DNA from: JAGNEJ01 sp043757865
GTDB lineage: Bacteria; Verrucomicrobiota; Verrucomicrobiia; Verrucomicrobiales; V1-33
Direction: 5' to 3'
Length of the DNA stretch: 20,253 bases
Assembly (NCBI GenBank): GCA_043757865.1
Contig: JAYVOP010000214.1
Location: forward strand, 1-20,253
The position numbers were made by a program, and so were the translations under genes. The notes beneath the pieces were generated by a model. It saw nothing but the letters and a program-made list of their open reading frames with translations. It was not told the DNA's origin and made no database searches. This document shows positions 1 through 7,584 of the stretch, piece after piece (the first letter of the stretch is position 1; each line of letters starts with the position of its first letter).

Positions 1-429
1 GCCTGCTATGAGACGGAGGACAGCTACTTCTACAGCCTGCATCTGCATCATAATCAAAGTGCCGGGGTCTCGCTGGATCTGAATTTCAATCACAATGTGG
101 TCAAGGCCGCCGAGATCTATAACAATGGCAGCCAGGGGATCTTCATGCGGCAGTCCCACAATAACGATTTCAAAAAAATGCAGCTCCATCACAATGGGAA
201 CCAGGGCATCTTCATTGCCCAAGCGGATGCAGACATCGCCACCAACTGCACGAACAATAGCTTCAGCGACCTCACGGTGGAAAATAACAAAGGCTATGGC
301 TTCCGGGTCAACGATCTTTCCTGCACGGAAAATCTGGTGCGTAATAGCACCTTCAAAGGTAATGAGTCTGGCAATGTGAGTGAGGTCACGGAGAAGCTGG
401 TGGCGCTGCTGAATGTGAGTGTACTCTAG
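1..429 (+). CDS. Right-handed parallel beta-helix repeat protein, 3' end only
   Basis: The frame is open from base 1 to the TAG at 427-429, so only the C-terminal 142 residues are present. The sequence is rich in Asn, His and Gly and repeats an approximate coil unit: N-N-G-S-Q-G-I-F, then H-N-G-N-Q-G-I-F-I, then N-N-K-G-Y-G-F-R-V, each followed by a short polar stretch with N-S-x-F. Stacked Asn ladders spaced by roughly 22-27 residues are typical of right-handed beta-helix (pectate-lyase-like, NosD-like) proteins, which are usually exported and often bind or cleave polysaccharides. No catalytic residues can be assigned from this fragment, so an enzymatic role is not claimed. The last residues (EVTEKLVALLNVSVL) look like a short capping helix or strand. 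The next gene starts 4 bases after the stop, which suggests shared transcription, although the two functions are not obviously related. Confidence 0.7.
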   Translation, partial: ACYETEDSYFYSLHLHHNQSAGVSLDLNFNHNVVKAAEIYNNGSQGIFMRQSHNNDFKKMQLHHNGNQGIFIAQADADIATNCTNNSFSDLTVENNKGYGFRVNDLSCTENLVRNSTFKGNESGNVSEVTEKLVALLNVSVL

Positions 430-433
430 CCGA

Positions 434-850
434 ATGACCGCCGAGGAGGAGATCTTTGCCATGCTGCTCCAAGAGCACGCTCGACGGCCCCGCCACGTGG
501 GCCGCTGGCCAGTGCCTCCGGCTGGGATAGGAAAAGCCGTCAATCCGGCCTGCGGAGATGAGGTGACCGTGTGGGTGCCGCCAGACGGCTCAGAAATCCT
601 CTGGCAAGGCCAAGGCTGCGCGCTCAGTCAGGCTGCCGCCTCGCTGATGGCCACGCAGTTGCAGAGCCGATCCCGCGCTGAAATGCAGGCGCTGCGGGAA
701 AATTTTACCGCTTACTTGCGTGATTCTGAGAGCGCAGAAGATGGGTTAGGAACACTGGCTAGGTTCGCACAGATCCGGGCCTTTCCCGCTCGCGTCGCCT
801 GCACGTTAGTGGCGTGGGAGGCCTTGGCCAAAGCGCTAATAGCGTGCTAG
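434..850 (+). CDS. sufU: SufU-type iron-sulfur cluster assembly scaffold / sulfur acceptor
   Basis: This 138-residue protein matches the SufU branch of the IscU/NifU-N family, which accepts sulfane sulfur from the cysteine desulfurase SufS in the cytoplasm for Fe-S assembly. Counting from ATG 434, the N-terminal helix L-L-Q-E-H-A-R-R-P-R-H-V-G resembles the family's DHYxxPRNxG motif. NPACGDEV gives Cys40 and Asp42, GQGCALS gives Cys62, and RVACTLVAWEAL gives Cys123. These are the three cysteines and one aspartate that bind Zn or Fe-S in SufU. Length is close to the usual 140-150 residues. An in-frame GTG at 419 is possible, but ATG 434 gives the family-like N-terminus and avoids overlap with the preceding gene. 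No SufS, SufB, SufC or SufD lies in the window. Its last 15 bases overlap the 3' end of the convergent rhodanese gene. Confidence 0.8.
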   Translation: MTAEEEIFAMLLQEHARRPRHVGRWPVPPAGIGKAVNPACGDEVTVWVPPDGSEILWQGQGCALSQAAASLMATQLQSRSRAEMQALRENFTAYLRDSESAEDGLGTLARFAQIRAFPARVACTLVAWEALAKALIAC

Positions 851-1177
851 TCCCGGCTCCTGCTCATCCGCCCAGGCGTCGATGCCGCCGTGGAGGCTCC
901 AACAATTCGCTACGCCTTTTTGCCGCAGGAAATGCATCGCCTGCATGGATCTCATGCCGTGGTGGCAATAGATGACCACGTGCTCGGCGGCATCCGTAAA
1001 TTTCTGCGGAGCATCCTGGGCAAAGCTGGATAAGGGATGGAGTTGCGCGCCTGTAATATGGCAGATGTTCCACTCGTCCTCCTCTCGGCAATCCACGAGC
1101 CGGAACGGCTCCCCCAAAGCGCGCAGGACGGCTAGTTCATCGCAGGTGATTTCAGGGGTACAAGGATCGGGAAACAT
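836..1177 (-). CDS. Single-domain rhodanese (sulfurtransferase)
   Basis: A 113-residue, one-domain rhodanese. LVDCREEDEW (residues 27-36) is the CH2A-like motif. Y-C-H-H-G-M-R-S places the persulfide-forming cysteine at 71 in the six-residue active-site loop CxxGxR. L-H-G-G-I-D-A-W (95-102) is the usual C-terminal motif. Such proteins carry sulfane sulfur as a cysteine persulfide and hand it to thiol acceptors, for example in thiolation or Fe-S pathways. There is no signal peptide, so it should be cytoplasmic. It begins 5 bases after the argG stop and is probably the last cistron of that minus-strand unit. Its 3' end overlaps the convergent SufU-type gene by 15 bases, so two sulfur-handling genes lie tail to tail. 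The physiological partner cannot be told from sequence. Confidence 0.88.
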   Translation of the reverse strand: MFPDPCTPEITCDELAVLRALGEPFRLVDCREEDEWNICHITGAQLHPLSSFAQDAPQKFTDAAEHVVIYCHHGMRSMQAMHFLRQKGVANCWSLHGGIDAWADEQEPGLARY

Positions 1178-1182
1178 ACGTT

Positions 1183-2469
1183 TTAAAGTTTCCGCGCATT
1201 CCGCTGTGCCGTGGCCTTAAGCCGCAATGCATTGAGCGCAATGAAGCCGGTAGCATCATTCTGATTATAGCTGCCGCCGCCTTCCATGGTGGCGATGCTT
1301 TCATCGTAGAGACTGTGAGGGCTGCGACGTCCGGCGGCCATGATGTTGCCTTTGTAGAGCTTGAGGCGGACTTCTCCGCTCACGCTCTTTTGGGATTCTG
1401 TCACGAGGGCTTGGAGGGCCTCGCGCTCGGGGCTGAACCAGAATCCGTTGTAAACGAGTTCGGCATATTTCGGGATCAGGCTATCCCGCAAGCGCATCAC
1501 CTCGCGATCCATGGTGATGCTTTCGATCTGCCGATGCGCCTTATACAGAATGCTGCCGCCGGGGGTTTCGTAGATGCCGCGGGACTTCATGCCCACGAAT
1601 CTATTTTCCACCATGTCCACGCGTCCACAGCCATGCTGGCCGCCCAGCGCGTTCAGCACTTTCATGATGCCGTAGGGATTCAGCAGCGTGTAGCCGTCCT
1701 GGCTGCCGCCCGTTTGTAGGCCTAGGCTGGTGATGAGAGCGGCTAGGCCCTCCGCTTGCACGCCGATGCAGTTGCCTTTTTCAAACAAACATTGCACATA
1801 CGCTGGCGCATCCGGGGCCACCTCGGGGTCCACGCTGAGCTTATACATTTCCCGCACGTCAGGTGCAGTGCCGTCGAACCACGTGTCCTCTAGCATCCCG
1901 GCCTCAAAGCTAATGTGGAGCAGATTCCGATCCATGCTGTAGGGCTTCTTGGCGCTAGCTTGCACGGGGATTTGATGTTTAGCGGCATAGGCGATCATCT
2001 CTGTGCGACCAGGAAACTGCGCCCGGAAATCATCCATGCGCCAAGGGGCGATGACCTTCAAATGCGGGGCCAGCATGGCCGCGCTAAGCTCGAAGCGCAC
2101 TTGGTCATTCCCCTTACCCGTGGCTCCGTGGGCCACGGCATCCGCGCCTTCCCGCAGGGCTACTTCTACCATGCCTTTGGCTATGCATGGCCGCGCGATG
2201 CTGGTGCCGAGGAAATATTCTCCCTCGTAAATGGCCCCCGCTTGGAACATGGGAAAAATATAGTTAGCCGCAAAGTCCTCCCGCAGATCTCCTAGAAAAT
2301 AACGGTGAGCCCCGGTGGTTAGCGCCTTTTGCTCCAGGCCATCCAGCTCTTCCTCCTGGCCCACATCTGCACAATAAGCCACGATCTCACAGCCATACTT
2401 TTCCTTTAACCAAAGGAGCAGCACGGACGTATCTAAACCACCTGAATATGCGACGACAATTTTCTTCAT
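1183..2469 (-). CDS. argG: Argininosuccinate synthase
   Basis: ATP-dependent condensation of citrulline with aspartate to argininosuccinate, the penultimate step of arginine synthesis, in the cytoplasm. The 428-residue protein starts MKKIVVAYSGGLDTS, the family's N-type ATP pyrophosphatase loop (residues 7-15). It also shows YCADVGQ, the stretch EYFLGTSIARP, H-G-A-T-G-K-G-N-D-Q-V-R-F-E (citrulline/aspartate-binding loop) and the Y-S-M-D-x-N-L motif. Length fits family members (about 400-450). The ATG at 2469 is the natural start because the ATP motif begins six residues later. No Shine-Dalgarno-like sequence precedes it. It lies 48 bases downstream of the O-antigen-ligase-like gene and 5 bases upstream of the rhodanese, so it probably sits inside a minus-strand operon whose other members are not arginine genes. 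No argH or other arg gene is in view. Confidence 0.97.
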   Translation of the reverse strand: MKKIVVAYSGGLDTSVLLLWLKEKYGCEIVAYCADVGQEEELDGLEQKALTTGAHRYFLGDLREDFAANYIFPMFQAGAIYEGEYFLGTSIARPCIAKGMVEVALREGADAVAHGATGKGNDQVRFELSAAMLAPHLKVIAPWRMDDFRAQFPGRTEMIAYAAKHQIPVQASAKKPYSMDRNLLHISFEAGMLEDTWFDGTAPDVREMYKLSVDPEVAPDAPAYVQCLFEKGNCIGVQAEGLAALITSLGLQTGGSQDGYTLLNPYGIMKVLNALGGQHGCGRVDMVENRFVGMKSRGIYETPGGSILYKAHRQIESITMDREVMRLRDSLIPKYAELVYNGFWFSPEREALQALVTESQKSVSGEVRLKLYKGNIMAAGRRSPHSLYDESIATMEGGGSYNQNDATGFIALNALRLKATAQRNARKL

Positions 2470-2517
2470 AAGGGCGCGAAGAGAACACAGCGGAGGGAAG
2501 ATTCAACCTCCAAATGG

Positions 2518-3831
2518 TCATTTCCCCCGCCGCCAGTGAGCGTAATAGAGAAACTGCGGGAAGCCCATGACGATGCCGAGCACAAGGCCGCCAGCGCGTT
2601 CGATGAAGGGGTTAAACGTGAGGCTCTGACTGAGAAACGCTAACAGGGAAATGAAGGCCAGCGCCCCGACTTCTAACGGAATGTCTGGACATGACCCTAG
2701 CAACCGCTGCGACCGATACGCCCGGGCTGTGGCCATCCCGAAAATGCCCAAGCTAAAGCACGCCCCAATGATCCCGCCGGAGAAAATAGCGTAGGTCCAG
2801 ATACTGTGCCCAGGGAAACGCACCTCTGCCGTCCAGGCGCGGAACTCATCTTCATTCCCATAAGTGTATTGTGCTAATTCCGGCACAAAGGTCTCATCCC
2901 AATAGTAGGGGGCACCCAGCCCGCGACCATAGACCCAGGTGGATGGTTCATCATTGAGGAGATGGAGAAAGGCCGTCGTTTCCGCATAGCGGGTGAGGGC
3001 ACTGGGATCGGCGGAGGAGGACTCTGCGCCCTTGGTGTAGAAGAGCCGCTCCACCCAGCGCTCGATGACGAAGGGTGCCACGGCCGCCGTAAGTAACACC
3101 GCCCCGAGCATTAACCCCGCCACCACGATGGCTTGGCGGCCTTTCCGGCTGCTAAAGCCCCGGGGGAGCGCCCCTAACGAACGCACTTGCCACAGCACGA
3201 TCCCCACGCCCACCGCCGCCGCCGCGAAAATAAATACCGCCGAGCGGGTCACGCTGAGCACATAGGACAAGATGCCCACGCCGCCCACCAGCAACGCGCT
3301 CCACGGCAGGCGCTCGGAGAACGCCAGACCGCAGAACAGATAGGCGATCACAAACGGAGCGCAGGGGCTCAGTAACTCCACGCGGACCATCTCAATGGGG
3401 ATCTTGGCGATCATCAACGCATAGACTGCGCGCCAGAGCAGATTCACCACACTAGCAATGAGCAGGGGCCAGAGCACGTGCTTATATTGCAGGCCGCTGG
3501 AGGCAATCACTTGCGTGACGAGCAAGCTGAGAAACAGCAGGAACGGAGGGATGACATTGCGGAAATACCACAAGACCTCCACGTGATTTACCACAGCCAC
3601 TAACCCCGTGGACAGTAAATACAGCCCCCAGGTGAGGGTCAGCCACCCCATGGGTAAGGCAAAGATCCGGCGGATGCCTAACAGGGTGATCACGAAGCCG
3701 CTCAGTAGCGTGAGTCCGAAGAAGATGAACTGCACCGCCGATCCGCCCGAACCCTCTGCCGAGCGATAATCAAACGCCCATGATAGGCAATAGACCCAGA
3801 CGCAGACCGTCAGTATCCGCCGCACGTTCAT
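2518..3831 (-). CDS. O-antigen ligase / polymerase-like polytopic membrane protein
   Basis: A 437-residue integral membrane protein with about 11-12 hydrophobic segments by eye. A long hydrophilic loop lies at roughly residues 258-340, between the ninth and tenth segments. After this loop come P-G-H-S-I-W-T-Y-A and S-G-G-I-I-G-A, which resemble the conserved H-N-x-x-L...G-x-x-G element of the Wzy_C/WaaL superfamily (O-antigen ligases and polymerases). These enzymes act on the periplasmic face, joining undecaprenyl-linked glycans to lipid A core or to one another. Overall similarity within the family is always low, so ligase, polymerase and teichuronic-type variants cannot be separated. The start ATG overlaps the stop of the FkbM methyltransferase gene by 4 bases (ATGA), so the two are very probably translationally coupled and act in one surface-glycan pathway. 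Confidence 0.72.
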   Translation of the reverse strand: MNVRRILTVCVWVYCLSWAFDYRSAEGSGGSAVQFIFFGLTLLSGFVITLLGIRRIFALPMGWLTLTWGLYLLSTGLVAVVNHVEVLWYFRNVIPPFLLFLSLLVTQVIASSGLQYKHVLWPLLIASVVNLLWRAVYALMIAKIPIEMVRVELLSPCAPFVIAYLFCGLAFSERLPWSALLVGGVGILSYVLSVTRSAVFIFAAAAVGVGIVLWQVRSLGALPRGFSSRKGRQAIVVAGLMLGAVLLTAAVAPFVIERWVERLFYTKGAESSSADPSALTRYAETTAFLHLLNDEPSTWVYGRGLGAPYYWDETFVPELAQYTYGNEDEFRAWTAEVRFPGHSIWTYAIFSGGIIGACFSLGIFGMATARAYRSQRLLGSCPDIPLEVGALAFISLLAFLSQSLTFNPFIERAGGLVLGIVMGFPQFLYYAHWRRGK

Positions 3832-4613
3832 GCCAGCACAGGCTCAGGGCGAGCTTGGGGCCAAGCTAAGATTTCCTCACCACAGCCCGCTGCGTCTTGC
3901 ACCGCCACGCCCAGAGTCGTCTCCAGGTCATAGCCATAGCCCCGCAATAGCTGAAAGCATTGCTCCCGTTGCTCATCCCCATGCAGCGCGAGCAACAACA
4001 CCGGGCGATGTTTCGTGAACAACGCTGCCGCTCCCGTCAGCAGCGCAGACTCCGCACCTTCCACATCCACTTTGAGAAAGGCCGGGACCGCCTGCGGCTG
4101 CCCCTGGAGGAATTCATCTGCCGTAAGGCACGGGACTAGATAACCCGTAGCCTGTGTCGTTAGGAATCCTTTCTGGTGCGACTCCCCGGTGTCAAAATTC
4201 AGCATGGAGGAGGCATCGCCTAACGCAAGCTGCACTAGGGTCACATTGAGCAGGGCGTTGAGCTGGATGTGATACAGGAGATTTTTCACATTCGATCCCA
4301 GCGGCTCAAAGGCATATACATGGCCTTTAGGTCCAACGAGTCTGGAGAAACCAAGGGTGTAAAAACCCGCATTCGCCCCCACGTCCCAGACTACTTGGCA
4401 CGGCTGGATCACCTTGGCCACGAGCGCCTGCACCTCTGGCTCATAGCTGCCAAGCCAGCAACGGTGAATCGATGTGCCCACCACCCAACGGAAGCCTTGA
4501 TTGATCCCGCCCCGCACCAGCATCACCATGGACTTCGGGATCTGATTCATAAAGAACCGCAGCACCCGACCTAGACCGGAAGTTGCTGAGACGGCATTTA
4601 AACGCGATATCAT
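3828..4613 (-). CDS. FkbM-family SAM-dependent methyltransferase
   Basis: A 261-residue class I methyltransferase of the FkbM type. The SAM-binding motif I is V-W-D-V-G-A-N-A-G-F-Y-T (residues 75-86). The acidic motif II is Y-A-F-E-P (100-104). The family-specific K-V-D-V-E-G-A-E is at 181-188. FkbM enzymes O-methylate hydroxyl groups, and in Gram-negative bacteria they often decorate surface polysaccharide. The first 50 residues are basic and amphipathic and may lie against the membrane, with no clear signal peptide. The four-base ATGA overlap with the ligase-like gene supports a role in envelope glycan modification. No Shine-Dalgarno-like sequence precedes ATG 4613. The 170-base gap up to dnaN holds three inverted repeats, so the promoter of this unit probably lies there. 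Confidence 0.9.
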   Translation of the reverse strand: MISRLNAVSATSGLGRVLRFFMNQIPKSMVMLVRGGINQGFRWVVGTSIHRCWLGSYEPEVQALVAKVIQPCQVVWDVGANAGFYTLGFSRLVGPKGHVYAFEPLGSNVKNLLYHIQLNALLNVTLVQLALGDASSMLNFDTGESHQKGFLTTQATGYLVPCLTADEFLQGQPQAVPAFLKVDVEGAESALLTGAAALFTKHRPVLLLALHGDEQREQCFQLLRGYGYDLETTLGVAVQDAAGCGEEILAWPQARPEPVLA

Positions 4614-4642
4614 AAAATAGAGGACGGGAGGGACGAAAGGCT

Positions 4643-4671
4643 GCGTCTATGGAATACGGCTCCATAGACGC
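4643..4671. repeat. Perfect 11-bp inverted repeat with 7-base loop
   Basis: GCGTCTATGGA at 4643-4653 is followed by the loop ATACGGC and its exact complement TCCATAGACGC at 4661-4671. The stem sits in the gap between the dnaN stop (4784) and the FkbM start (4613), both read on the minus strand. There is no T-run on either side (minus strand continues AGCCTTTCG), so it is not a standard rho-independent terminator. A transcript hairpin that processes or attenuates, or a dimeric repressor site, are the obvious alternatives. Confidence 0.85.
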
Positions 4672-4688
4672 TAAAACCACCATACGCA

Positions 4689-4727
4689 ACACATAAATCC
4701 ATGTGTACTAGCAATAAAAACCGCTAG
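4689..4727. repeat. Two further small inverted repeats downstream of dnaN
   Basis: ACACAT at 4689-4694 pairs with ATGTGT at 4701-4706 across a 6-base loop. CTAGC at 4708-4712 pairs with GCTAG at 4723-4727 across a 10-base AT-rich loop. Read on the minus strand, the second one encloses a GGTTTTTATT stretch. With the 11-bp stem at 4643-4671 they make three potential hairpins in 85 bases between dnaN and the methyltransferase gene. The short stems could be chance. Confidence 0.45.
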
Positions 4728-4783
4728 AAACTCAGGCTGAACCTAACGGAAATTTAATTTTTACCGCCGATAGGAACGAGGGC

Positions 4784-5881
4784 TTACGTGGTGACGCGCA
4801 TGGGCATCAGGACGTAGAGGAAGGGGGTGTTGATCTTGAGCACGCCGGGACTCACTTCATCAATGAGATCCAGGAAGATGGTGTCCGTGTCCAGATTCCT
4901 AAATGGAGCCATCAGGTAGTCAGGATTAAAGGCGATGGCCATCTCTGGGCCGTCATATTTTACCGCCAGGGACTCCTGGGCCTCACCCACGTCTTGGGCA
5001 TTGACGAAGATCTCGATGTTATCTGCTGTGAACGCCAGCTTCACAGAATTCGTCTTGTCCTGGGCCAGCAGGGAAACGCGTTGCAGCGCTTTCATGAAGA
5101 CTTCCCGCTCCAGAGGGATGCGGTATTTGGCGGGTCCAGGGATGACTTGCTTGTAGTTCGGATAGTTGCCTTCTACGAGCTTGCTGACGATGAGGTTCCG
5201 ATTCAATTCAAAGGCGATCTGCTTAGCCCCCACCCGCAGGCGGATTTCACCATCCTCTTTGACGAGGCTTTGCAGTTGGTTGATGCACTTGGTGGGAATG
5301 ATGATGGCGGTCTCCATGCTGTCTGGCACCTCAATATCGTAGTCCGCCATGGCCAACCGACGGCCATCTGTAGCCACCAGCGTGAGTTGGTTATCTTTAA
5401 AGATGCAGTAAATGCCATTGAGCACGAAGCGCATTTCATCTGTGGAAATGGCGTAGCTGGTCTTCTTCAGACCGTCTTTCAAGACCTTCTGGTCGATCTT
5501 GAATTCCTTCACGTCATCAAACTTATTCGGGGGAGGGAACTCGTCCGCGCTGCGGCCCATGAGTTTGAAGTTGGAGTTCCCACACTTGATGGTGGCCACA
5601 TTGTTTTTATCCACGGAGACATGAACTTCATCCGCAGGCAGCTCCCGGACAATGGCCGCCAGCTTCCGCACGGGCAAGGTGGTAGCACCCGTAATGCTGA
5701 CATCTGCCTCCACTCGTCCGCTCACGAGGAGGTCCAAATCCGTGGTCGTCAGTCGCAGTTCTCCCTCATCCGCTTCAATCAACACATTGGAGAGAATAGG
5801 CAATGCCGCACGGCTGCCTACCACGTTTTGCACTTGTTGAAGTCCTTCGAGAAAATTGTCTTTGCGAATCGTAAATTTCAT
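4784..5881 (-). CDS. dnaN: DNA polymerase III beta subunit (sliding clamp)
   Basis: The ring-shaped dimer encircles DNA and tethers polymerase III and other repair and replication factors through a hydrophobic cleft. The 365-residue length is almost identical to the E. coli clamp (366). It begins MKFTIRKDNFLEGL, contains the N-terminal RAALPILSNVLIEA element and T-T-D-L-D-L, shows L-V-A-T-D-G-R-R-L-A in the middle domain, and ends in V-L-M-P-M-R-V, the C-terminal strand that borders the binding cleft. All three clamp domains are therefore present. ATG 5881 gives the standard N-terminus. No dnaA, recF or gyrB neighbours are visible, unlike the classical dnaA-dnaN-recF order. Upstream are a palindrome touching the start codon and a weak promoter-like pair. 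Confidence 0.97.
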   Translation of the reverse strand: MKFTIRKDNFLEGLQQVQNVVGSRAALPILSNVLIEADEGELRLTTTDLDLLVSGRVEADVSITGATTLPVRKLAAIVRELPADEVHVSVDKNNVATIKCGNSNFKLMGRSADEFPPPNKFDDVKEFKIDQKVLKDGLKKTSYAISTDEMRFVLNGIYCIFKDNQLTLVATDGRRLAMADYDIEVPDSMETAIIIPTKCINQLQSLVKEDGEIRLRVGAKQIAFELNRNLIVSKLVEGNYPNYKQVIPGPAKYRIPLEREVFMKALQRVSLLAQDKTNSVKLAFTADNIEIFVNAQDVGEAQESLAVKYDGPEMAIAFNPDYLMAPFRNLDTDTIFLDLIDEVSPGVLKINTPFLYVLMPMRVTT

Positions 5882-5882
5882 A

Positions 5883-5894
5883 ATTTGGCCAAAT
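5883..5894. promoter_or_regulatory. 12-bp perfect palindrome abutting the dnaN start codon
   Basis: ATTTGGCCAAAT reads identically on both strands and ends one base before the dnaN ATG (5879-5881, minus strand). It lies where a ribosome-binding site would normally be, and there is no Shine-Dalgarno-like sequence there. It could be an operator or simply an AT-rich chance palindrome. Confidence 0.35.
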
Positions 5895-5903
5895 AAAGCC
5901 CCA

Positions 5904-5931
5904 GATATAACAGCGGGTCCACCTTTGGCAA
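5904..5931 (-). promoter_or_regulatory. Candidate sigma70-like promoter for dnaN
   Basis: On the minus strand TTGCCA (5931-5926) and TATATC (5909-5904) are separated by 16 bases and precede the dnaN start by 22 bases. The -35 matches consensus at four of six positions and the -10 at four of six, without the conserved final T. The transcript leader would be very short. This is a weak prediction by eye. Confidence 0.3.
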
Positions 5932-6059
5932 CAACTAGGTGGCACTGATTTTCAGGAAAATGAAGCGGCCTGGAACTCGCCCGGCATCAGACCTACGAAC
6001 CGTCGATTTGGAGGTAATGATTGCGTCTGGCTAAAATCGATCTTCTGCCTATATTAAAA

Positions 6060-7456
6060 ATGAACGACTTTATAGAAAGAACAGGTTCATCGGAGAGAGG
6101 CTCAGAAACCGCTGCGCTTAGTGCGCTCATCCAATCTCTAGGGCAGAAAGGAGCCGTGTGTATGGCCGCCGCCGGATCGGGAAGACCTCCTTGATCCGGG
6201 AGGCTATCGGGCGGAAGCCAACGTTGTTTTTAAGAGGGGTTAGAGAATGCTCCGACCAAGGAACAACTGGCCGCTTTTGTGGAGCAAATCTCCCAGCAAC
6301 TCAACCGCAAGCTCCCCGCCCGCAACTGCAAGTCCTGGTCCGAGGCCTTTCTCTTGCTGCACGAGGCCCTGGCAGGCAAGCCAATGGTCATCGTGCTAGA
6401 TGAACTCCAATGGCTTGCCAATTACCGCGCAGAGACGGTGCGAGCCTTGAAGATGGTCTGAGATTAACTATCTATCGCACGTTGATTTTGTGTGGCTCCA
6501 TCGCGTCATTTATGGCCACAAAGGTGATCCGTTCCAGCGCCTTCCACGGGCACACGGATGCGATCATCCATCTCCAAGGCTTCCTCCTGCATGAGACGCG
6601 GCGGATGTTGCCCAAGTGCGGCTTCACGGAAGTGCTCGACGCGCAGAGTTTCACGGGGGGGGGCCGAAGTATCTGGAACTGCTGCAAACGGCCCCGTCTA
6701 TTTTGCAAGGCATCAGCCAACCAGCGTTTTATCCGAACGGATACTTCGTCGATGAATACGAGCGGCTGTTCACCAGCCATTTTGGGCGGAATCCCGAATA
6801 TGAACGCCTTGTGCGGGCCTGGCGGCGGCTCCGTATGGACTTAACCGGAAGGACTTGGCTGCGGCGGCCAAGGTTCATGAAGGCGGTGGGCTCACCCAGC
6901 ATCTTTATGATCTGGAGGCCGCAGGCTTCATTCATTCCCATCAGCCCTTCGACAAACCACCTAACTCCCGCCTGATCCGCTACCTGCTGAGTGATCCGTG
7001 GCTGAGCTTTTACTTCTCCTTCCTGCGTCCGAAGCTCAAGGCCATCAAGGCCCAGAGCCAGCAGGGCCGCTTGGAGATCCTGGCTAGGCCGGGCCTTTGA
7101 ATTAGCCTGCATGCGCCACGCGGATGAATTGGCGCAGTTGCTAGGCTTTGCGGGCGTGTCTTACAACGTGGAGCCGTGGTTCCGGCCCCCCCCGCCGAGG
7201 CTTGGACGGAGTGCAAATTGATCTGGCCTTTGGACGGGCGAATAACGTCATCACCTTGTGCGAAATGAAACGCCACACGGCTCCACTCGGCAAAGCGATC
7301 ATTGCCGAAGTCGAGCGTAAGGCAGCGGCCCTCCAAAGTGAATCTCCCCGGCACACAATCCAGAAAATATTGATCGTAGATGGTCCTATTTCTAAGGAAA
7401 TATCAGCCGCTGGCTACTTCTTTCAGATCTTGGGGGGCGCAGATTTAATGAAATGA
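6060..7456 (+). pseudogene. Decayed COG1672/DUF234-type AAA+ ATPase
   Basis: Pieces of one protein can be read in order through changing frames. A start M-N-D-F-I-E-R-T (ATG 6060) is followed by the Walker A V-Y-G-R-R-R-I-G-K-T-S-L-I (6158 on) and the Walker B V-I-V-L-D-E-L-Q-W-L (about 6391-6420). Then come L-I-L-C-G-S-I-A-S-F-M (about 6483 on), G-P-K-Y-L-E-L-L, a helical region ending D-P-W-L-S-F-Y-F-S-F-L, and the DUF234 nuclease-like end G-V-Q-I-D-L...C-E-M-K-R (7208-7273). Frame changes fall near 6156, 6247, 6462, the nine-G run 6655-6663, about 6823, about 7088 and the eight-C run 7186-7193. A TGA (6459-6461) also replaces the expected Trp codon. Relatives are archaeal-type ATPases of unknown role, often found in mobile or defence-rich regions. 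No piece retains the whole ATPase, so it is not expected to work. Confidence 0.88.
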
Positions 7457-7584
7457 TTTTCTTCCTATAATGATCTAAAAATTAATTACAGAAAGAAAAT
7501 CGAATATGCTAGGTTAGTCTTATTTACCGCAGATACGGCAGAAATTTCATTTACAGCAAAGGCATTTCATCGCAGAAATAACCT
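7457..7584. other. AT-rich intergenic spacer between the ATPase pseudogene and the GDSL gene
   Basis: 128 bases, much more AT-rich than the flanking genes. GCAGAAAT occurs twice (7538-7545 and 7572-7579), and ATTTCAT occurs at 7544-7550 and 7564-7570. The promoter of the GDSL hydrolase gene should lie here, but no convincing -35/-10 pair was found by eye. Confidence 0.4.

Noticed and set aside
4994..5896. 300-codon open frame on the plus strand opposite dnaN
   Set aside because: It is fully antisense to a certain dnaN gene, has no recognisable motif and its composition follows the dnaN codon structure, so it is a shadow frame.
5882..6059. Possible replication origin next to dnaN
   Set aside because: No dnaA gene and no cluster of DnaA-box-like TTATCCACA sequences were seen; dnaN alone is not evidence of an origin.
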